Below, piece after piece: positions 63,046-64,000 of a stretch of DNA of 64,000 bases (position 1 is its first letter; each line of letters starts with the position of its first letter). Both the position numbers and the translations under genes were made by a program. Below the pieces are notes generated by a model that was given only the letters and a program-made list of their open reading frames with translations, was not told where the DNA came from and made no database searches. The DNA comes from Hydractinia symbiolongicarpus (taxonomy: Eukaryota > Cnidaria > Hydrozoa > Anthoathecata > Hydractiniidae). The stretch covers positions 12,958,001 to 13,022,000 of the forward strand of contig NC_079879.1 in the NCBI RefSeq assembly GCF_029227915.1, in the 5' to 3' direction.

Positions 63046-64000
63046 CCAAGAGAAAAGTATTGATATCTTAGGCGGTTGTGTAGTTGAGTGGAGGTTGTGT
63101 TAACACAACTTAAATTGCAATGGCAACCGTGTCGCTAAAAGCAGTTCAAGAAAAAAATACTGATTTTTAAGCAGTTTTTTCATTACCTTCTGTATTGTAT
63201 TGAAATGGGATAGGGAAATACAATCGATCAACAAAAGAATTGCTAAGAGTTCACGTGCAAACCAACCCATTCGGCTCATAACGGCCAAAGGTGGAAACAC
63301 GTGTTCCCAAAAATGTCTATCGTAGGTCCATCATAAAGCTGTTTTTGTCACATGAAATTGTTAAACGTTTTGTTTACCATTCGAAGTCCATAATCTAGTG
63401 CCCATGACGTTAGTACACGTTTTTTGATTATTTATAACGAATGTGACAATAGGAACGAAGTAACTCAGTAATTAGCAAATTTTTCGGGGTCTGATATAAC
63501 GTTGTTAAAAACATAGATATATATTTCGTGCATTTTAACAGCCATATTGCAGACAAAATACGAATATTATTAATATACAGATTATAATTACAGAAACATC
63601 TAATTATAAAGGTATGAATTTGTCTTTCTTATGCAGGGATGGTCAAACGGTCTACCACGAAAGACCATCTCGGAAATGTCTTATGCTTTTCATGCAACCA
63701 ATCCATTTTTTTAAAAACTTAATGACATATTATCACCATCTTTTAAACTGCGCAAAATGATTGCACTACTTAAGTATTTCTACACCGATATTCTTAACTG
63801 GTTGAAAATAGCTTTCAGCTAAACAACAAGCCCAAGTTCAAATACACAGGGCATTGTACTTTGCAACACAGCACCAAAGCCGATCCGTATCTGTGCATTA
63901 CCTGACTAAACCTCAACTGAGAAATAAATTTTTTTACGTAAACAAAAAAATCAAGGGATCGAGGAAAAAGAACATGACATACTTCGAAAATCTATTCTAA
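63046..64000. other. Gene-free right edge
   Basis: AT-rich sequence with no supportable gene or element. Confidence 0.4.

Noticed and set aside
1-64000. CRISPR array, prokaryotic operons, rRNA genes, functional tRNAs
   Set aside because: Nothing of the kind is visible; introns and eukaryotic transposons show a eukaryotic nuclear sequence, and the two tRNA-like stretches do not fold as tRNAs.

Overview
The window is nuclear DNA from an animal. It is AT-rich, and its genes are split by GT-AG introns. Their exon phases match, and they are scattered among transposon remnants. Several degenerate protein fragments look like multi-copy families I associate with cnidarian genomes: HIRAN-like 'GHLPKEISRV...GGVEIPC', 'TGEFCNAIEDNC' and 'VPDHLKTQ' repeats. 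A cnidarian, perhaps a hydrozoan, is therefore my best guess. This is inference, not proof.

The first half (1-31.6 kb) is a young, locally amplified cluster of one secreted cysteine-rich gene family. There are six copies in three head-to-head pairs: A(-)/B(+) at 1-5.2 kb, C(-)/D(+) at 10.0-16.2 kb and E(-)/F(+) at 24.6-30.9 kb. Each pair joins a 'MESII' gene (B, C, E) and a 'MELTNN' gene (A, D, F), diverging from a homologous intergenic stretch of about 3-3.7 kb. The A/B unit is inverted relative to C/D and E/F. Copies C, D, E and F are intact 4-exon genes (274-275 aa). A runs off the left edge. B has lost one base beside its start codon and is probably a pseudogene. The protein has a signal peptide and three related modules, each with a GW(T/S)GPNA-like core followed by AD(Y/N)Cx3C, and then a short conserved basic tail. 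Exons are separated by phase-2 introns. I do not recognise the family.

The spacers between pairs hold transposon debris: a Tigger/pogo-like MITE and a long palindrome (7.8-9.5 kb), and a cluster of PIF/Harbinger, HIRAN-like and LINE remnants (17.5-22.9 kb). Between 31.7 and 34.4 kb lies a patchwork of degenerate fragments of multi-copy coding families. One has a sister copy at 53.5 kb.

The second half (34-64 kb) is mostly noncoding. On the minus strand I reconstruct a six-exon gene (49375 to 38361). Its phases close into a 325-codon reading frame with a coiled-coil-like C-terminal half, and its function is unknown. A possible divergent plus-strand gene starts at 51192. The rest is intron or intergenic sequence with two minisatellites, tRNA-like SINEs and a piggyBac-type MITE with TTAA target duplication (61.2-62.1 kb).
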